A DNA stretch of 64,000 nt from Todiramphus chloris collaris (taxonomy: Eukaryota; Chordata; Aves; Coraciiformes; Alcedinidae), in assembly GCA_025345505.1 (NCBI GenBank), contig JANVCC010000270.1:549263-613262 (forward strand), written 5' to 3'. The notes beneath the pieces were generated by a model. That model had not been told where the DNA came from. It did no database searches and was given only the letters and a program-made list of their open reading frames with translations. This document shows positions 46,000-56,729 of the stretch, in pieces; within the stretch, counting starts at the first letter, position 1; each line of letters starts with the position of its first letter. Position numbers and translations under genes: made by a program.

Positions 46000-47010
46000 A
46001 GGACTTGATGTTTTGAATTTTGCATAAAAGGTGTTTTTAATAACCTGCAGTTTTCTTGGCGTGAACCGCACTAGTGACTCAAGACATAGGTGGTGGGCTG
46101 GATTTGTGCCACGTGCAGGTTGCATCCAGGTGGGATTTAAAGCAAAACTTGTAAATGTTCACAAACGTACCCACTGACCTCTGCTGCCCAACTGCCGCTG
46201 GAATCACAAGTAGGATGTTGGAATCGAGGTGCTCTCTACAACTAGTTGGCAAGGCCAGAAGCAAAAGCCTTGTCCGGTCACGGGTGCAGCGCATGGCTGG
46301 GATCACTCAGTCCCAGTCACGGGCAGCCCCTGTTGAACCTGCGCCCGAGTGATTTACCGCAGTGACCCGGTTAACGCGTGTGTCTGCTCAGGCTTGGAGT
46401 GAGAATAACTGCATGTGGACAATAATGATGGAGTCTCACTCACGGACAATATGTTCAGAGCTCTTCAATAAAACCGAGCACTGTGGATAAAAGGCGTGTT
46501 AAGGAAGTTTCTGTGTATATGATATTTGTGCTTTTGTCGCTGACTTACTTCCAATGAGACAAATAACAAGGAAATTACAGCATTTTTATAACCAGTACAG
46601 TGAAATAGTATTTAAAACCCCTTTTATTTCAACATCAAAGCACACATAAAAGAGTAATTTGTTCCCAGTGGGATAACAAGACAAGACAGGACACTTTGCT
46701 ATCTTTTAAAGCAAAAGTTTTTTTCTTGCCAAGAACTTGAAGAAAATAGATCTGCTCAAAATGGTAAACTTGTGCTTTTTGGCCTGTCGGCAAACAAATG
46801 CCCTCAGTATGAGGGAGAGTCGAATCGTTATTTGGTTTGAGAGAGAATAAAGATTAATGAGGTAAATTACATGGAAAAGAACTAGAAAAACTCACTATCA
46901 AATGCATAGTGTAATGCTGTGGTTCCTTTGAGAGCTTAAAGGAATACCAGCATTTAATCAAAGAGGAAACTAGCCATTTAAGAGCCGGGAATAATATTCC
47001 TCATTAAATC
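46000..47010. promoter_or_regulatory. Candidate conserved non-coding block
   Basis: Between about 46360 and 47010 the sequence is repeat-free and AT-rich, with several kept CpGs (ACCCGGTTAACGCGTG, TGTCGCTGAC, GAATCGTTATTTGG). It holds GTTAAC, AATTACA and AATAAAGATTAATGAGG words. No coding frame crosses it. Function is inferred from texture only. Confidence 0.3.
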
Positions 47011-47480
47011 AGCTCCAAATGCCACTGCAAGCAGTACAGAGCCTCTCTGCCACTCCTTTCTCCTCCCTTCACCCCCTTCGCTGCACTAAGAGGGTGGCAC
47101 GGGGGGGTCTGTGCGAGCAGCACGCTCTGCCTCTCGCTCACGCCATGTCCTGCCCGGTGTGGCAGGAGCTCACGCAGCCAGGGGCCCGCTCCACCGGCAC
47201 TGTCTTGGGAGAGCCTTTGGAGGAGGCTTGGCTGTGGGGACTCACAGGCCCAAAGGGCTGCCCTTAGCAGACAGCAGGGACCTGGTCTGGAGGGCACAGA
47301 TGCCCCCCTGCAGCCGGGCCGCACGCTCAGAGGGCCCTTCCTCCATCAGCCGGCACGTGCAGAGTGTCAGCTCTGTGCTGTGTGCACGTGTGGGCATCCA
47401 TCACCCGCCCTGGCCCTTTGAACAGCCACTTTGTAGACGAGCAGGGAAGAGGTAAACCCTTGAGCCCATGGAGGAAGGAA
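47011..47480. other. GC-rich, moderately CpG-bearing block
   Basis: GC content rises abruptly and CpGs become frequent (AGCCGGCACGTGCAG, GGGCCGCACGC). Open frames exist on both strands but no domain is visible. It may be a weak CpG island or an unrecognised exon. Confidence 0.3.
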
Positions 47481-48179
47481 AAGAAATGTGAGAAAGCTTT
47501 AGATGTATTCCAAGCGTCCATCTGCTGGGTCCTTCTGATGTTGCCTCGCCGAAGCCCTCCCACTGAGCACGTCTTAGAAGGATCCCTCCTTTCTCCCTGT
47601 CCTGCCAAAAACTGAGTCAGAGGCTGGTTTTATTAGGAAGAGGTCATGAAAGCTTTGTTCAGGCTGTCCCTCTAGGGTGTTCGTTTCTTCAGGAGGATAT
47701 TTGGGCTGTCTGAGACTTGGCTGTTCAAAGCTGAACAGCCTGAACCTGGGAAACCTGCACCTCCGGAGCTCAGCTGGAAGGTGCCATGGTACAAAAACCA
47801 TGGGGTTGCTTTGGCTCCTAAGCTCACCACGGCATCAAGGGGGGCTTTTGGTTGCTGATTAGTGTTCCTGATCATGTGTCAGGTTGCTCATTTATCCTGA
47901 CTCAGGGAGAAGGAGCAGCGGGGAAACATCTGCTGTGGGCACAGCAGCAAGGCTTTCGACCCGCTGCTGCTCCAGGGACATGAACCACCTTGCTGCATGC
48001 CCCGTCTTGCCCCAGCAAAATGTGTGTTTTCGAGGAGGGGGGGGATTGCATTTTACAGGTGTTCTTTGGATGCGTGGGTATAATACACACTGGGAGAAGA
48101 ATAAAGGGTGTGACAGAGCTGTGAGGAGACAAAGCTAAAAGAAACTGAAATACTGGAATGAAAGTAACTGATTCCAGAA
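47481..48179. other. Non-coding interval, nothing recognised
   Basis: Mixed single-copy sequence with a G-run near 48038. No repeat or exon is recognised. Confidence 0.3.
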
Positions 48180-48780
48180 AGACTTTCTGGGGGATTTAAT
48201 TTTTGCATAAAGGAATAAGAAATAGGAGAGAATTTTGCTATTCTGCTTGATTTAAAAAACACAACAAAAGTTTATATTTTTTTCCATTTTACTTTCAGTC
48301 TAGAACTTTTAAGTTCAACTTAAATTTAAACAGATTTGCACCAGCTATTTAATTTCAAACTCCTGAAGAAAGAGCACGTCTGCATTCCCACTGATAGAAA
48401 GTGACACACAACCACTATAAATAAGCATATAAAATATATTATATAAATATAATAAATCCATTATACAACAGAGCTATTTGTCTTGCTCATTTACGATAGA
48501 GAAATGTTTTAAATAAAAATGCAAATAGGCCATTAAACCTGCCTATAGGAGGATGCTGAAAAGGTTACTTCTAAAAACATGTACTTGAAATTGGACAACA
48601 GAAAATGAAAACTGAAGCACTGTCACTGTTAAAGCCTCATCCTTGGCTGGGAGGGAAAAATGCAATGTGGGGATAGAGGAAGATACAGCAGGGTTTAAAG
48701 ACGCTTGCATCCAGTAGTTATTTTAAAGATTAAAAAGAAAATATGTGGAATTTTATATTATTGAATTGCTGGTGGGAGGT
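48180..48780. other. AT-rich block, possible regulatory element
   Basis: Strongly AT-rich, with an alternating AT patch at about 48420-48462 (ATATAAAATATATTATATAA). No repeat family is recognised. It may be a matrix-attachment-like or conserved non-coding stretch; composition alone cannot tell. Confidence 0.25.
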
Positions 48781-49205
48781 TTCTTTTGTTTGAATACAGT
48801 GCTTGGTTTGCTTCTCAGTGAGGGTCTGGGCTCAGTCTGCTCGCAGGAGAGAAACACACACACTGCTTCCTGTGGATGACAGGAACACAGCCTCAGCACT
48901 GCTGTAAGCTAAAGCATCTCCAGCGATGTCTGTGGAGCTATGCCAGCTTCTGTGAGCTGAAGACCTGGCCTAGAGTTTCCATCCAGCTGAGTGGCTGTGT
49001 TGGAATCCGGTTTGGTTTGCTCTTTTTGTTGCTTTTCTTGTTGTTTTTTTTTTTTCCCAGTGCTTAGCAGCATGCTCAGGTAACCTTGGTGGGCATTTAG
49101 GATACCCATCCCCTGCCAGGACTGAGCTCCACTGAGGCAAGACCCTTATTTGTCCCATAAGCCTTCTCTGGTAACTCCAGTCCTGCTGCACAGAGGGTCT
49201 TTATC
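48781..49205. other. Non-coding interval with acceptor-like T-run
   Basis: A poly-T tract followed by CCCAG at about 49044-49061 resembles a splice acceptor. Nothing else is recognised. Confidence 0.3.
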
Positions 49206-49241
49206 CATATATATATATATATATACACACGTGTGTGTGTC
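49206..49241. repeat. Compound (AT)n(AC)n(GT)n microsatellite
   Basis: About ten AT units pass into ACACAC and then GTGTGTGTGT, so the AC and GT halves form a small palindrome. It is a likely length-polymorphic locus. Confidence 0.85.
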
Positions 49242-50459
49242 TCTTCTTCCCTTAGCCCCTTTCTACACTTGAGATCTTCTAATCTTGAATTAGTTCCTTG
49301 TCTCTCTTTTTACCCTGACATTCCTGCTTCCTTATTTCTCCTTCCCTTTAACGGGAGTAGGAAAGTTTCTAAATGGGTAAGTGATATTAGTCAGGGGGAG
49401 TTTTCTCTTGACACTTCTTCCTCCACTGCTCTAAATTGTGTTTGCTTTCCATCCTTAGTGCTCTGACAGGAATAGTCTCCTACTGTCCCCTCTGCCAACT
49501 CTCGAAGGCTTTCTCTGCTCATTTCTTGCTCCAGTCATTACATCCCAGTCTCTGGGCTCAGCCCATTTCACTCCCAGTCCCTTGGCCTGCTCTAAACCCC
49601 TCTTGCAAGCTCACCACCTCGTACCATTCATTCCCTGTCCCCTTGGCTTTGTGATTCTGCACTGTCTTCGTTTCTTCTTTTCCCTCCAGAGGTATCTGAG
49701 CTCCTTAAGCCCTTTGCACTTCATGCCTTACCTAAAATAGTGCTTTTATTTCTGATGTGTTCTTTCCTGCCCTTGGTGATCTGCCATGACTGTTCCTTTT
49801 GTCTGCTTTCCCCACTCCTGCCTCAGGGCCCCTTTCCATGCCGCCTTCTGATTAATGTGTGTCAGTGCCCTCCATTTCCTTCTCCAAATCACTTCTTGAA
49901 AGCCAACCTATTCTATAAAATGCAACCATTTGAAAGCTGCTCTTTGGGGCTGGCGAGGAGCAATTCCACCTTATTTGATGGCATGAAGCCAGTACAAAAC
50001 CAGTACAACCATTGCTTTCACGCTTGTTGTAGACACTTTTGCTGCAATACCAAGCTCCATGGTGCCGATTTTCACCTGTGCAATAGGCATCCCTTAAGAC
50101 ATTGAGAAGCAAGGGAGGAAAAATGGCTTGATGGCTTCTGTGCTCCCCTGATTTCCTGGGCTTGCCTGGGGAAGAGCGGCTGCGGCTGCGTCACCGAGGT
50201 TTTGCACCACACGGGCCGTCACCCAGATGCCGTAATTTCTTCCCATCCTCCCTGCTTCTCTTCCAGACACGCCAGTCACACTCCGACACAGAGAAGTTTA
50301 CAGGGTGTGAATTCTTCCCTCCACAGAGGCCCTGCACCGAGGAGGCACTTCCCTCACGTGGAGGAAGCCCCAGATGGGCCAAGCTGGGGAGAAGCTCTTT
50401 GGGCCAAGGCATGACTTTTTAGTTTTTGCTTAGTATTGTGTTTCTCTAAGGGCAGCAGG
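49242..50459. other. Pyrimidine-rich non-coding interval
   Basis: The plus strand is C/T-rich over most of 49240-49910, which gives long open frames with Leu/Ser/Pro-rich translations (for example 49740-50105) that look spurious. A few CpGs occur at 50180-50230. No repeat is recognised. Confidence 0.35.
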
Positions 50460-50980
50460 CAACATTTCAGTGCTTTATATATATATGATCAGAACTGATA
50501 ACTCAGCAATAATAATGCTTTTTTTTTTAATGACTTTGGGTGTAATTATGTTGCTTGTCTTTAATTTAAAGACACCTCCTTGCAAAAGTCCTTAAATTAA
50601 ATTGCCATTATCCCTTTTCCTATGCAATGGATTATGAGTGTATATTGGATCTACTCTTACATTTTTTTTCTCCTCTCTAATCCAGCCAAACCCTTATAAG
50701 CAGTATTTTACTTATACTAGAGCTGTGTCTCGTTGATATTATGGGCCCTTCAACCTGGCTGTGTTTGGGGCTATTTATTTTGGCTGTTGCATCATCACAT
50801 ATTTAGGCAAGAGGAAATAGCTATGTGCCTTCTAAATTGCTAACACTAAGGGGAGCACTTAATCTTTAGAATATCTTAACTATAAATCCAACATCAACAT
50901 GTGTGTCAGAAAACACATGAATTCTTTGTGCCTAAATATTCAAGGATCACGATTAATACTTAATGCAAAACACACATGAG
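50460..50980. promoter_or_regulatory. Candidate conserved non-coding element
   Basis: Repeat-free and AT-rich with enhancer-like words: TTAATTTAAAG, TTAAATTAAATTGCC, GGGGCTATTTATTTTGG (MEF2/SRF-like), and ACGATTAATACTTAATG. A small TA run lies at 50477-50488 and a T-run at 50519. No coding frame crosses it. Judged by texture, this is among the better candidates in the window. Confidence 0.38.
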
Positions 50981-52789
50981 GTCCGTGGAAATGGAATGCC
51001 AATTCCTTTAAAGAACCTCAAAAAATCTTCATTTAACGATATTCCTGAAAAAAATCCCTTGCATACCTCCTGGCTCTTTGTGTTTCTTTGCTGCTTGCTT
51101 GCTGTGAGACTCCCAGTGTCGAGCACTGTGCCTTTTTGCCCACTCTACAAGTCACCCTTGGGAAGGTCGGAGACAGTCGGAGCAAAAAGAAGAGCCTATG
51201 TCTTGCCAGCAGCTCCCTGATGGCTGAGACAGTCGAGGGTTCACAAGGACATTTACACCAGTGATAGTACAATGTGGCCCACTTCCCTCATTTATTCAGT
51301 AGAATAGAGGCTGTAGCTTCTCCCTAATAACACCAGCTTGTGAGTGTTTGGAATCTTGTTCCACGCCTACTTTAAAATTTAATTTACTTCTTTTTAACAT
51401 TGCAAGACAAAGATCATTGTCACCAGTGAAATGCCCAGCAAGTTCAATGTTCTGTGAGGTTAAAAGTTTTTAGAAAGCACAAGCAGCACCCAAGCACGTT
51501 TGGACTCTTCTGAGCAAAGCAGCATCTGTCAGAATCCTGCAGCCACGGATGCCAGAGCAGGTGCAGGGATGTTTATTCTCTGTGAAAACATCTCTTTTCT
51601 TTTTTTTTTTTTTTTTTTGGTTCCTGAGATAACTTCACTGGAATACCCTACAATAAAGAGTTGATCACACCCCCATTTTGGCTGTGGAGGATATCTCTGC
51701 CGTGACAGCATTATTCTGTGTGTAAACTGCCAGGGCTGTGACGAGGCAGCAGTACAAAACGGACAACGCAAGCAGAGGGGAGTTTGCCACTTGCCTGATT
51801 CTCTGATTATAGGAAACCTTTTGAGGCAGGAATTGGGTTTCTTTGGCATTCCTGAAAGAATAATTTGCCTGCACATTCTTTGACCCACTCTATGCTGAGG
51901 CTGGCATAGAGGGGTGGATAAAACAGTTGATGTTTTTAGGCTAGCTAAGCTCAGTATCACTGGGGTGGTTATTTTTCTCTGCTGTGGGGAATCAAAGGGT
52001 GCTGCCATCCAGTGCCAGCCCAGGGTTATCGTGTGCCAGGTGAACTATCAATCTACATTAGTAGAGTTGATGTGCAGTGCCTATCTCCCAGGACGTGGCC
52101 TGGCTGGGGTTCTGCTCTGATTTCATTACTCCTGTCTGATCTTGAGGCCTCACCACATTTGTACCCTTTCTCTCAGTAGAAGCAGGAGTTGATATTCTAG
52201 CCCCACATAAACAGAGTTGCTCTTGGTGACCCACATCATGCCCTCTCACCATCTGGAGAGCATTTTGCAGAGAGCAATCAGTGCTGGTGTCCATCACATG
52301 CCTCTGCCAGCAGCTGCTTCCTGCCAAGCTCATGACCTCCAAGTCTTTGCTGCTGCCCATCAGTTGGGTGTTTCTAGGCTGTGTGGACCAGGAGCAGCCA
52401 ATGTGGGACAGCTGGAACCCGTGCAGACCGTTGACTAGGTGAGTCAAGCAATGCATCTATTTCTGACTTTATCTGGCCCCCTAGGACCTTGACTGCAAGC
52501 ATTATATATGCATTAATATTGCATTAAAATTGTATGGCATGTACAGGAAATGTTCCTGTAGCTTCTGCCGCCTTAGTTGATGCAGCTGCTGCAATTGTCG
52601 AGAAAAGATTCAGCAGCAGCATCCTAAAAGTTTTGAGGGGAAAAACCCCAAACAAACAAAAAAAAAAAATCATCCCACTTCTCTCAGATTTAAAACTAAA
52701 CGGTGTTTTACCTGCTGTGCAAAACTCTCCGTTAAAAGTCCTGGTGCCACAGAAGAGCTTGGGCCGACACCCGCTGTGACCATAAGATG
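50981..52789. other. Non-coding interval with a poly-T run
   Basis: A T-run lies at 51600-51618. A TTTACACCAGTG word with a following GTGGCCCA at 51250-51281 may be half of a palindromic sauropsid relic. An A-run lies near 52660. Open frames (51529-52008 minus, 52058-52456 minus) show no domain. Confidence 0.35.
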
Positions 52790-53260
52790 GAGATATTGAG
52801 CCATAAAAGAAATGATGCCCGTCGTTCCCCCACCGCTTCGGTTAGTGTGGGCTTATTTAAAGAAAAATGATGATGATGATGATGATTAGCTAAAAGTAGC
52901 ATTGTGGTAGGGATTAGAGACCAGCCAAACCAGCATGGCAGAGTGCTAGAAATATGAAGTCTCGGGTTTAAAGTGCATTATTAAATGTGAAAATGTGAAA
53001 AGCTGCTATTGTAATAATTTCAGCGGTGGATTAGGGTGGGCCTTTGTGTCACAAAAATATGTTGAAACATCATATTAGCATAAGTAAAAAGATGTCTACC
53101 GGTAAGTGGCTCAGAGTTCACAGGGAGAACAATGAGAATGAAATCCAGAGATTTACTTTTGTATTCATTCTTCTGGCTAGAGCCACACTTCAGCAATTCG
53201 GTTTGACAAAGCAGAAGTGAAATTCTCTTCCTTTTTCTCTGTTAATAGTAGTAACTAACT
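52790..53260. promoter_or_regulatory. Candidate conserved non-coding element with GAT microsatellite
   Basis: A repeat-free AT-rich block with an (ATG)n run at 52867-52886. CpGs persist (GCCCGTCGTTCC, ACCGCTTCGG, CTACCGGTAAG, TCAGCGGTGG). It contains TAATAATTTCAGC and TTAGCATAAG words. No coding frame crosses it. Constraint is inferred from texture. Confidence 0.35.
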
Positions 53261-54179
53261 TTAAGCCAAGTAACTAAATGCTTGTGACCCTGAATTTAAA
53301 GAGGAATTCTCTTGGGAAAAGTAATTCATTTATGACAGAGTGTAAGGATGTTGAACTTAGTAAGACCAGAGTGTATGTTTGAGGTTCAGCAAGTGCATAA
53401 AAATGCTCTTTTAAGAAGGCCAAATGGTGTAAAAATTTTACAGGGTTGCTTACAGAAGTGTAATCACACAAATCAAGTCATGAGTTATCTAAATTTTTTC
53501 TTTTTTTACCAAAAGAAATCAAAGAAATTTGTAGACTATATCATGTACTTTAGGGTAAGAAAAATATTGTTCTAGTTGGTGTGCTCTTTAGAATGTAGGT
53601 CAGGTGCACAGAGACAATAAATATTTGCACTGCCTTGGTTGAGTAGGTGCCAAATATGAAAGCCCAGTGTCCCTAGACTGCATGCGGAGACAGAATCTCC
53701 CTTGAAGAAGCCAGGTTTGGTTCAACACAAGGGGAGAGCATGCTCTCATCACCAACACTTCCTTCTTGTGATGTGTTTTCCATAAGGACGTAACCTGAGC
53801 AAGGAGGAGTGAAAGCTGCTTATAGCAGATGACCAGCCTGGGTGTTGGGGGCAATGGGAACACAAGTCCTCCAAGAACCTAAGTGTGGTTCCTGTTGTGA
53901 CACTTCCTCTAGGACCCTCTCCCTTTGGAGTGACCCTCTCAAGCCATGCATATCAGGCAGCACAAACCCACAAACAGGTACAGCACTGTACATTGACCTT
54001 GCGGGAGCTCAGCCCTGCAAACCTCAGAGCGTATTGCTGCCTGTCCGTCTGGATTTGGGCGTCTAGCTGCAGTTACTTTTCTTCTGTGTGAAGATAAACA
54101 GTACTATTGACACCAGAAATTACTCTTGCCGAAGAGATTCTGAACTTTAGTCAGCCAAGCTGGGGAGTGCTGGTGTAAG
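53261..54179. other. Non-coding interval, nothing recognised
   Basis: AT-moderate single-copy sequence with a T-run near 53490. No repeat or exon is recognised. Confidence 0.3.
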
Positions 54180-54290
54180 CGACCCATCTGGAGTCGTGTG
54201 ATAGATGGGCAGCACTGCCAGGAGGAGCAGCCGGGTGCCCTGCCGCTGGGCCCACGCTGCCTCCCCGCCGCGGCCACCACACTCCTTAAG
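54180..54290. other. Small CpG-dense patch
   Basis: A 110-base GC-rich patch ends in CCCGCCGCGGCC and stands out in AT-rich surroundings. It could be the decayed remnant of a GC-rich retroelement, a tiny orphan CpG island or an exon. No family is recognised. Confidence 0.35.
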
Positions 54291-54870
54291 GTATTTTATT
54301 GCTTATGTCTTTCGGGACATGTGAAAAAGGCTTAAAATACACAAGACAAATTACCAACATGATTCTCTGGAAAATGTTGTGTATCTTAAATGCAGCCAAA
54401 GTGCAGAGTGTATGCCAGTTGTAACAGTAATCATTCATTTTCTGTTTTGACCTAGCTGAGAAATTACAGACTTGGAAAGAAGTAATTTGAGTGTAAGAAT
54501 CTTTGCTGTTTCAAAGGTTTTCTTTCTTTTTTGGAGCAACATGTGCTGTGTGAGTTTTTTCTCCGCTTGTTCAGAACACATCCTACTTCATCTGGCCCCA
54601 CTCCCCTAAGGTAGTTAAATCTACTGGAGATACATAATTATATCATATCTCACTTTCTGCCACTCAAGCTCACTCTCAGACATTCACCCAGAAGTGGAAC
54701 TGATAAGGGTTAAATGTTAGAAGATCAGTGAACTGCAGAATAATTTCTCACTGTTTCCAGGTCAAGTGTTCACAGGTTGTTTTGTTTTGAGCTGCAGCTT
54801 CTAGACTTAGATCATGTCAACATACAGAGCAGGGCTGACACTGAGACTCCATTTAATAAATATTTACTTT
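54291..54870. other. Non-coding interval, nothing recognised
   Basis: AT-rich single-copy sequence without recognised repeats or exons. Confidence 0.3.
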
Positions 54871-54928
54871 TATATGTGTGTGAGTGAGAGTGCATGCATG
54901 TGTCTGTGCTTGCATGCGTATGTGCGTT
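54871..54928 (+). repeat. Degenerate TG-rich microsatellite
   Basis: TATATGTGTGTGAGTGAGAG is followed by TGCATGCATG and TGCATGCGTATGTGCG words, an imperfect purine-pyrimidine alternating tract. Confidence 0.7.
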
Positions 54929-55119
54929 CACAATGATCACACCTCATGTCCATCCTTCGGCGATGGATTTATCCCTCTCTTTGACTTGCCCACAAGACAA
55001 TCCCAGGACATATATTTACTAGAAACAATACTCTGGAATGCATTTGTGTCTGTAAGGTGCGTTTTGCAGTATCCTGCTTTAAACTTGCATCACTGCTCCT
55101 GCTTCTAACGGCAGAGTAC
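54929..55119. other. Short non-coding spacer
   Basis: Nothing recognised between the TG tract and the AT-rich block that follows. Confidence 0.25.
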
Positions 55120-56040
55120 CTGTATCACTCAACTGTGGGCACAACGAACTGCAAGAGATAAAAATGCTCATTACACTGCGTCCACTGATAGCATAAGTTA
55201 TGTCAAAAACATTTCCTTATGTATATTGTCTCCTTAGATATTAAATTAGAAGATTTGAAAGGTTTTCATCCTCCCACTAGTTTCTTTGAAAAGCTTGTTG
55301 CTTTTTGAGTTAAAAAAGGAAGCCAAGGGGTTTTTTTTCTGACAGGTACAAAGCCCATTGACAGGTCAGTGTGCAATGATGCACAAAGGTACAGGCAATA
55401 AAAGACAGTTATTTTGAGGTGCATATGAAAAAATCATAGCTGAGTGTGCTCAAACCAGGACAATGAGACTCAAATGCACATATTGGGGTAGTTTATGAGA
55501 AGCAATGCCCGTGGTCAATGGTATTTCTAATTTATGCTTCTCAGGAACAATCTTGTTTCTGAAAACCCAAAAAAACAACTTTAAAAATTTTGCAGCCCTT
55601 TGTCATAGTTAGGGTATTTTCACATTCATTAGATTTCTTGCATCAAACGGTAATTCGCTCTTATTTATTTATTGCAAATTAGATCTATTGCTCTTTGCAT
55701 TGATAGGTGCATTCTAAATGTGAACTGTACAGTCCAAATGCAATTAGTGAAGCCAACAAGTGATCTTTCATGATTTGCAATGGCCCAGCTCTTTCCCGCA
55801 TGAACACTGATGCTTCCTTTGAGTATTTGTGTGTGGCTCTTTATTTTTAATAGTCTCTGTAGACCTCAGCTATCTTTAGCCAGGAAAAGCACGGCTAGTA
55901 TGTGGCTGAATTTTCATACCTTATGAAAAGCCCCCAGTATTATTTATTCACCTGTGGTATAAGCCATTGTTCCTCTGCACCCGTTGGCCTGCCCTGAAGT
56001 TCCCTTTATCTGATCCTCATCTTTTAATCAGAGCTATCTT
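55120..56040. promoter_or_regulatory. Candidate conserved non-coding block, about 0.9 kb
   Basis: A long repeat-free, AT-rich block with enhancer-like words: CAAACGGTAATTCGC, TTATTTATTTATTGCAAATT, ATGCAATTAGTGAAG, TCATGATTTGCAATGG and CAGTATTATTTATTCACC. Isolated CpGs survive, and no frame stays open for long. With the blocks at 50.5 and 52.8 kb it forms a cluster of similar texture. Conservation must be tested; nothing here proves function. Confidence 0.4.
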
Positions 56041-56465
56041 CCACCTCCTCCCCTGCCCCATCCGTGGTAGCCAGGCCATGAGGTGTTCGCCAGTGGGAAG
56101 TTGAGAGCAGCCCGCAACATGTGATTTTAACTTCCTGGAGCAGAACACAGAAGGTTTCTCTTTTTGTGTTAGGGTGTCTTGGGCAACTGCTCTGTACCAC
56201 CCTCGCAGTAAAGCTGATTGACTCCGGCCCTCAGGTTCATTGTGTAATTCATCCCACAGCCATTCACTGCTCTATACGTGACACAACGACAAAGCTTTCA
56301 CCCTGATCCCTTAATCTAAACCAACCAATCATCATCCATAATGGCCACTAACATTTAAACCTATCCAAACCACAAAAAAAAAAAATCACTTTTGAAGACC
56401 TCATTGTTTCGAAAGTTATGAATTTGCTGCAATCATGTGGAACTGGCAGGCTCTTCCCTGTTATG
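56041..56465. other. Spacer before CR1
   Basis: Mixed sequence with an A-run at about 56374. No exon or repeat is recognised. Confidence 0.3.
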
Positions 56466-56729
56466 TCCAATGACAGGACAAGGGGCAATGGGTGCAGATG
56501 GAGCATAAGAGGTTCCATGGAAACGTAAGGAATGACTTTTTCACTGTGAGGGTGACAGAGCTCTGGAACAGGCTGCCCAGAGGGGTGTGGAGTCTCCTCT
56601 GGAGACATTCCAAACCCACCTGGACACTTCTGTATGTGACCTGCTCTAGGTGGTCCTGCTCTGGCAGGGGTGTTGGACTAGATGATCTTTCGAGGTCCCT
56701 TCCAACCCTTAACATTCGGTGATCCTGTG
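56466..56729 (+). repeat. CR1 LINE 3' end, well preserved
   Basis: Matches the canonical CR1 terminus in order: CAATGACAGGACAAGGGGCA, a TTTTTCACTGTGAGGGTGAC stretch, GAGCTCTGGAACAGGCTGCC, GGAGTCTCCTCTGGAGACAT, CCACCTGGACACTTCTGTAT, CCTGCTCTAGGTGGTCCTGC, TTGGACTAGATGATCTTTCG, AGGTCCCTTCCAACCCTT, and a diverged tail near GTGATCCTGTGA. It is 5'-truncated, without any reverse transcriptase sequence. It is the least diverged CR1 in the window and strong evidence for an avian source. Confidence 0.93.

Noticed and set aside
49240..50105. Series of open frames in C/T-rich sequence
   Set aside because: Leu/Ser/Pro-rich translations reflect pyrimidine bias; no domain or splice support.
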